Origin: GCA-2861595 sp035526335
Lineage (GTDB): Bacteria > Actinomycetota > Acidimicrobiia > Acidimicrobiales > GCA-2861595
DNA: 58,309 bases
Direction of reading: 5' to 3'
Assembly: GCA_035526335.1 (NCBI GenBank)
Contig: DATLCN010000052.1
Coordinates: 1 to 58,309 of the forward strand
Under the pieces are notes generated by a model, which was given only the letters and a program-made list of their open reading frames with translations, ran no database searches and was not told the DNA's origin. The position numbers were made by a program, and so were the translations under genes. Of this stretch, positions 55,495-58,309 are shown piece after piece. Within the stretch, counting starts at the first letter, position 1. Each line of letters opens with the position of its first letter.

Positions 55495-55967
55495 CCGGTA
55501 ACTTGGCCGATCAGTTCATAGTCGAGTTCGAAATCGGGGCTGAAGGCGACGGTCATGAGTTCGTGGGTGATCGTGTCCCGAAGCTTCTTGAACCGTGAAG
55601 GAGATCCGCGTCGCCTTCCGTCAGCACTCCCATGTTTGTGAGCCATTTGCAGCTGGCACCGAATCTGCTTCGGGCGAGCGACAACACTTGTTGGTTGTAT
55701 CGGTCCTCGCGACCAGGGAACGTGACAAAGTCGCGGACCGAATCAACGACAACCGATTTGATGACCTCGTGGATAGTCGCGACGATGCGGGCGAGCCAGG
55801 TTGGGATGACAGCGAAGCCCGAGCCACGCAGCACTCCGACGTGGAGAGCGGTACCTGGCCATAGCGAGCCAGGTATGGCTCGCGCGCGCACAGGACCTCC
55901 AGCGCTTCGTCAAGGACGAGGAAAACCGAGACTGCGTACAACCCGAGTTCGTCAAATGCGTCCGTGG
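55495..55967 (-). pseudogene. Decayed gene of unknown function, two frame changes
   Basis: Three consecutive minus-strand segments in different frames each look like real protein: FDELGLYAVSVFLVLDEALE (to about 55860), then 'VIPTWLARIVATIHEVIKSV' through 'GVLTEGDADLLH' (to about 55597), then 'RFKKLRDTITHELMTVAFSP' through 'DYELIGQVTG' (to about 55497). Reading across two indels (near 55860 and 55595) would give one protein of at least ~155 residues. I do not recognise the family. Base composition is less GC-rich than the neighbours, which suggests transfer. The start and stop are not clear. Confidence 0.6.
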
Positions 55968-56014
55968 CCGCCGCGGGCGCACAGCGAGCGCTGATGGCAG
56001 GAATCGACTGACAA

Positions 56015-56263
56015 TCAGGCCGCGGTGGTCGTGTGGCGCAGCTCATCCCAGTGCCCTGTCGCCGTCTCGGCGCCGCTGTCGAGGAGCTGGCGGAGCAGGG
56101 AGTCAAGCGTCTCCGCAACGTCCATCGTCAACCACTTGGTGCCACAGGAGGGGCACTCCTCCATCGGCACGCCGTGGATTACGGCGACACGTCCATCTCG
56201 TTCGACCATCTTGGCGCGGCGCACGGGAAGTCGCTCGGCCTGGTCGCACGTCGCACAGCGCAT
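56015..56263 (-). CDS. YgiT/MqsA-type zinc-finger antitoxin
   Basis: The 82-residue protein has two CxxC knuckles ('MRCATCDQ' at the start and 'ECPSCGTKW' in the middle) and a helical end 'AETLDSLLRQLLDSG', the small YgiT-type zinc finger family that follows DUF4258 toxins. ATG 56263 overlaps the restored toxin stop as TGATG, a common arrangement. It is intact. Confidence 0.82.
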   Translation of the reverse strand: MRCATCDQAERLPVRRAKMVERDGRVAVIHGVPMEECPSCGTKWLTMDVAETLDSLLRQLLDSGAETATGHWDELRHTTTAA

Positions 56264-56572
56264 CAGCGCCTCCTTTGGTAGTCGGCGGACCAGTGGCTCG
56301 GGTTGGGCTCGTACACGGTGATCACTCGCTCCTCCGACCTGGCGTCGTCGACAAACGACGACCACGTGCAGCGGGCGAATCCAGTTTAGGTTCAGAAGCA
56401 CCTCCTTGGCCTCGCCGGGGCCAAGTTCGGTGACCTCGATGACCTCCGTGACATCGGCGAGGACGACACGGAACTCGGCGAGTGTGAGGTCGAGGTCCCA
56501 GAGTTTGTCGAAGACATGCTCGGTGAGCACGACGTCGTAGGACCAGGACTTTGGCGCAGGCAAATCGTCCAC
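56263..56572 (-). pseudogene. DUF4258-type toxin gene with a 1-nt insertion
   Basis: Residues 'YDVVLTEHVFDKLWDLDLTL' and 'LNLNWIRPLHVVVV' belong to the DUF4258 toxin family. In the present frame the protein then reads CRRRQVGG and runs into the antitoxin. Removing one T from the TTT (AAA at 56353-56355 on the plus strand) restores VDDARSEERVITVYEPNPSH and a TGA overlapping the antitoxin start. The span of 310 nt is one base over whole codons. GTG 56572 follows GGAGGAGG. This is either a true inactivating mutation or a sequence error. Confidence 0.78.
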
Positions 56573-56679
56573 CGGCTCCTCCTCCCCTCGATCATCAAGA
56601 CCCCGTAGCGTAAGGCTCGGCATCGACCGCCGACGCCGAGCCCTGGGGGGGGGTCAACGGCGCGCTCCAGACTGAGGAT

Positions 56680-56820
56680 CTATAACTTGGCCGGCCGGGC
56701 GCGGACCTCGTTCTCGGTGTCGGCGCCGCGCCGGACGTAGGTGGCGATGGTGAACGCCACATTATGGTGGCCGAGGGTGTGGCTGACCTCCTCCCAGGGA
56801 AGCCCGGCGTCGTGGTGCAG
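56680..56820 (-). pseudogene. 3' fragment of a tyrosine integrase
   Basis: About 140 bp match the integrase end at 58123-58263 at over 90% identity. It encodes LHHDAGLPWEEVSHTLGHHN and the Tyr-bearing 'FTIATYVRRGADTENEVRARPAKL' and stop. The rest of the gene is missing; it joins directly to the 5' part of a different gene at 56821. Confidence 0.88.
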
Positions 56821-56931
56821 CCGCTCCTCGCTAGGTGATCCGCGCGGGATCGTCCGAACGCTCCGACGAACGAGCAGGACGCGGAAGTTCTGGTCAAGCG
56901 CGAGTGATAGTGGCTTAACAGCTCGGGCCAA
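56821..56931 (-). pseudogene. Truncated 5' end of a DUF5615-like toxin gene
   Basis: Thirty-odd residues from a TTG directly after the DUF433 gene stop (ARAVKPLSLALDQNFRVLLV) resemble the N-terminus of DUF5615/VapC45-like PIN toxins, which normally follow DUF433 antitoxins. After 'TIPRGSPSEER' the frame becomes the integrase fragment. The toxin has therefore lost its catalytic core. Confidence 0.6.
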
Positions 56932-57624
56932 CTACGCGGCGGTCTTCACGTTCGACGCCAGAGCCTGCTCAAGGTCGATTGCTTCGATGAGGGCGTCAGA
57001 CGCCTCGTCCGGGTACAGCTCGGCGATCGCAGCAGCGTCGTAGCCTCGTGCAGCGAGAGCGGCGACGGTGCGCGTCGTCAACCGGGAATGCTCGAGATGG
57101 GGCTCGCCGGAGACCTTGCCTGGCACGATCCGAAGGTGGGGCCTTGGCCGGATCAGATCAGGGCCGTGGGTCAACTCTGCATCGAATGGCCCCAACAGGT
57201 CGAGGACATCGAGTTGGGTCTGGCCATCGGCTGTCATCCGCACGTTGGGACCGACGACGGTGACCTTGCCTCGGCGATCGACCAGCAACGGGCTGAGCAC
57301 CCCTCCTGGTGCATCCGACCAAATGTCAAGGCTGAGCTTCTGGAGCCGGTTGAGGGCGCGTTTGACCTCGGGCATCGGACTCGCCGGGTATCGCACCTCC
57401 CGGTGATCTTTGGGGTGCCGAAGCCAGTGAACAATCCGGAGCGCCATGAGATCTGCGTATGACCATCGCTTCGGACGCTCGTCGGACAGACTCGGGGAAA
57501 CGAGTCCCTTTCGGGCCCAGTCGTAGACAGTCGATACCGGGACGCCGGAAGGAGCTGCCGCGCGCTCGGCCTCGTAGCAACCCTCGAAGGCGCTTATTAT
57601 CGCGTGCCGCACGTCTACGCCCAC
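56932..57624 (-). CDS. HTH-DUF433 antitoxin (VapB45-like)
   Basis: The 230-residue protein has an N-terminal MerR-like winged helix ('GVPVSTVYDWARKGLVSPSL', 'WSYADLMALRIVHWLR') and a C-terminal DUF433 domain ('LTTRTVAALAARGYDAAAIA', 'YPDEASDALIEAIDLEQAL'). Such proteins are antitoxins that pair with DUF5615 PIN toxins and repress their own promoter. Its toxin partner, immediately downstream, is truncated. The GTG at 57624 is the longest start; GTG at about 57612 is also possible. Confidence 0.78.
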   Translation of the reverse strand: MGVDVRHAIISAFEGCYEAERAAAPSGVPVSTVYDWARKGLVSPSLSDERPKRWSYADLMALRIVHWLRHPKDHREVRYPASPMPEVKRALNRLQKLSLDIWSDAPGGVLSPLLVDRRGKVTVVGPNVRMTADGQTQLDVLDLLGPFDAELTHGPDLIRPRPHLRIVPGKVSGEPHLEHSRLTTRTVAALAARGYDAAAIAELYPDEASDALIEAIDLEQALASNVKTAA

Positions 57625-57795
57625 GAGGAAACCGTACTCGTCCGTGGCGACGGAAACGAGGACGTTGAGCGCCTCGACTCTATTACCGACGACATTTTCG
57701 GCTGGTCAAGAGGGGCCGACGAATGTTTGGGCCCGACTACTGAGCGTGCGGCATCGCCCCGAGGCGACCGGCGCCTAGCGAGATGACCGTGCTGA

Positions 57796-58032
57796 TCAGC
57801 TCGTCTGCTGCTCGAGTTCGTGCTCGACCGCACGGCGGATCCAGCTCGATACTGAGCGATCATCGGCTCCCGCCCGGCGCCGCACCTCCTCAAGAGTCTC
57901 AGGTGGGAACCGCACCGGGACCATCTCGGTGAGCTTCGACCTGCGACGGCGAGGGGGACCCTGGGGTTGCTGATTTTCGGGTCTGGCATAGAAGTCATGC
58001 TCGTCTTTACGGGTCACCCTCCTATCGGTCAT
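57796..58032 (-). CDS. Ribbon-helix-helix protein, orphan antitoxin
   Basis: The 78-residue protein has a charged N-terminus and a C-terminal RHH domain 'MVPVRFPPETLEEVRRRAGA' with 'SVSSWIRRAVEHELEQQ'. It looks like an antitoxin or small repressor. The 171 bp downstream up to the DUF433 gene contain no toxin, so it is an orphan or regulates elsewhere. ATG 58032 begins at the conserved region. Confidence 0.68.
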   Translation of the reverse strand: MTDRRVTRKDEHDFYARPENQQPQGPPRRRRSKLTEMVPVRFPPETLEEVRRRAGADDRSVSSWIRRAVEHELEQQTS

Positions 58033-58122
58033 CGGGCACGGCCACCCCACCGAGAGTATTACAACCGAATACGTCGGTCCACGCGCCCGAGGACGCTACC
58101 GAGCGGGAGTTGAAGCGCTCAC

Positions 58123-58309
58123 CTAGAACTTGGCCAGCCGGGCGCGGACCTCGTTCTCGGTATCGGCGCCGCGCCGGACGTAGGTGGCGATGGTGAACGC
58201 CACGTTGTGGTGGCCGAGGATGTGGCTGACCTCCTCCCAGGGAAGGCCGGCGTCGTGGTGGAGCCAGGTGGCGGCGTGGTGGCGGAGATTTCGCCACGGC
58301 ATCCTGGCC
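58123..58309 (-). CDS. Tyrosine integrase, C-terminal part (cut by window)
   Basis: The visible 61 residues 'MPWRNLRHHAATWLHHDAGL' and 'SHILGHHNVAFTIATYVR' are the catalytic end of a tyrosine recombinase, with the box-II Arg, the His and the Tyr nucleophile. The usual first His of the HxxR box is Asn here (NLRH), if the window edge is correct. It is the parent of the fragment at 56680. Its 5' part lies outside the window. It is unrelated in detail to the integrase at 10083. Confidence 0.85.
   Translation of the reverse strand, partial: ARMPWRNLRHHAATWLHHDAGLPWEEVSHILGHHNVAFTIATYVRRGADTENEVRARLAKF

Overview
The window is a high-GC actinobacterial chromosome segment. The wall/surface protein at 36825-38936 carries 42-residue 'GYWLVASDGGIFAFGDA'-type repeats that are common in Acidimicrobiia. 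The lycopene cyclase is split into two small subunits (CrtYc/CrtYd), and galU-moeA-glpR lie together as in other Actinobacteria. An uncultured or poorly studied Acidimicrobiia relative is the best guess; this rests on gene content, not on a marker tree. Both ends of the window cut through genes.

Layout. (1) 1-11400 is a mobile accessory block: a HigBA-like toxin-antitoxin pair, a phosphorothioate-DNA-type HNH endonuclease divergent from a PLD/DEAD/DUF3427 helicase, two small dimeric alpha-beta barrel proteins divergent from a large LuxR-type ATPase regulator, a second toxin-antitoxin pair with a frameshifted toxin, an excisionase and a tyrosine integrase. The integrase points away from a tRNA-Ala(CGC) whose 3' end is the probable attachment site. 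(2) 11400-24700 is core: glpR, moaC, moaA, moeA/glp and galU on the minus strand; an FmdB zinc ribbon, a methylthioadenosine phosphorylase and a SAF-domain protein on the plus strand; then uppP, tldE, tldD, and an LPG-flippase-like membrane protein coupled to a PAP2-prenyl synthase fusion. (3) 24700-33500 is a carotenoid/isoprenoid region: the GGPP-synthase fusion, crtI, crtB, a carotenoid glycosyltransferase, an acyltransferase-like protein, crtZ, crtYd, crtYc and dxs. Together they suggest a glycosylated, possibly acylated, cyclic xanthophyll. (4) 33400-45050 is mixed housekeeping: an SRAP protein with an internal repeat insertion, a UbiB kinase, a MerR regulator, a methyltransferase, the repeat surface protein, a membrane metallophosphoesterase, a BarA-like hybrid kinase and a DHH phosphoesterase. 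(5) 45100-58309 is a defence island.

The most interesting part is 46379-55338, four genes on one strand with overlapping stop and start codons: a 1323-residue N6-adenine methyltransferase (NPPW), an SMC/OLD-like ATPase, a small TOPRIM-motif protein (DUF4276-like) and a PLD-SNF2 helicase. It has pieces reminiscent of DISARM (methylase, SNF2 helicase, PLD) and of OLD/PARIS systems (ATPase plus TOPRIM) but matches neither. A degenerate copy of the methylase gene's 5' part lies 1.4 kb upstream, with an intact RHH/PIN (VapBC-like) module between the two copies.

A second theme is toxin decay. Three toxin genes are broken while their antitoxins stay open: a 1-nt deletion at 9178-9181, a 1-nt insertion at 56353-56355, and truncation by an integrase 3' fragment at 56820. 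The two single-base events join toxin and antitoxin frames. They could be real inactivation or residual assembly indels, and read data would decide.
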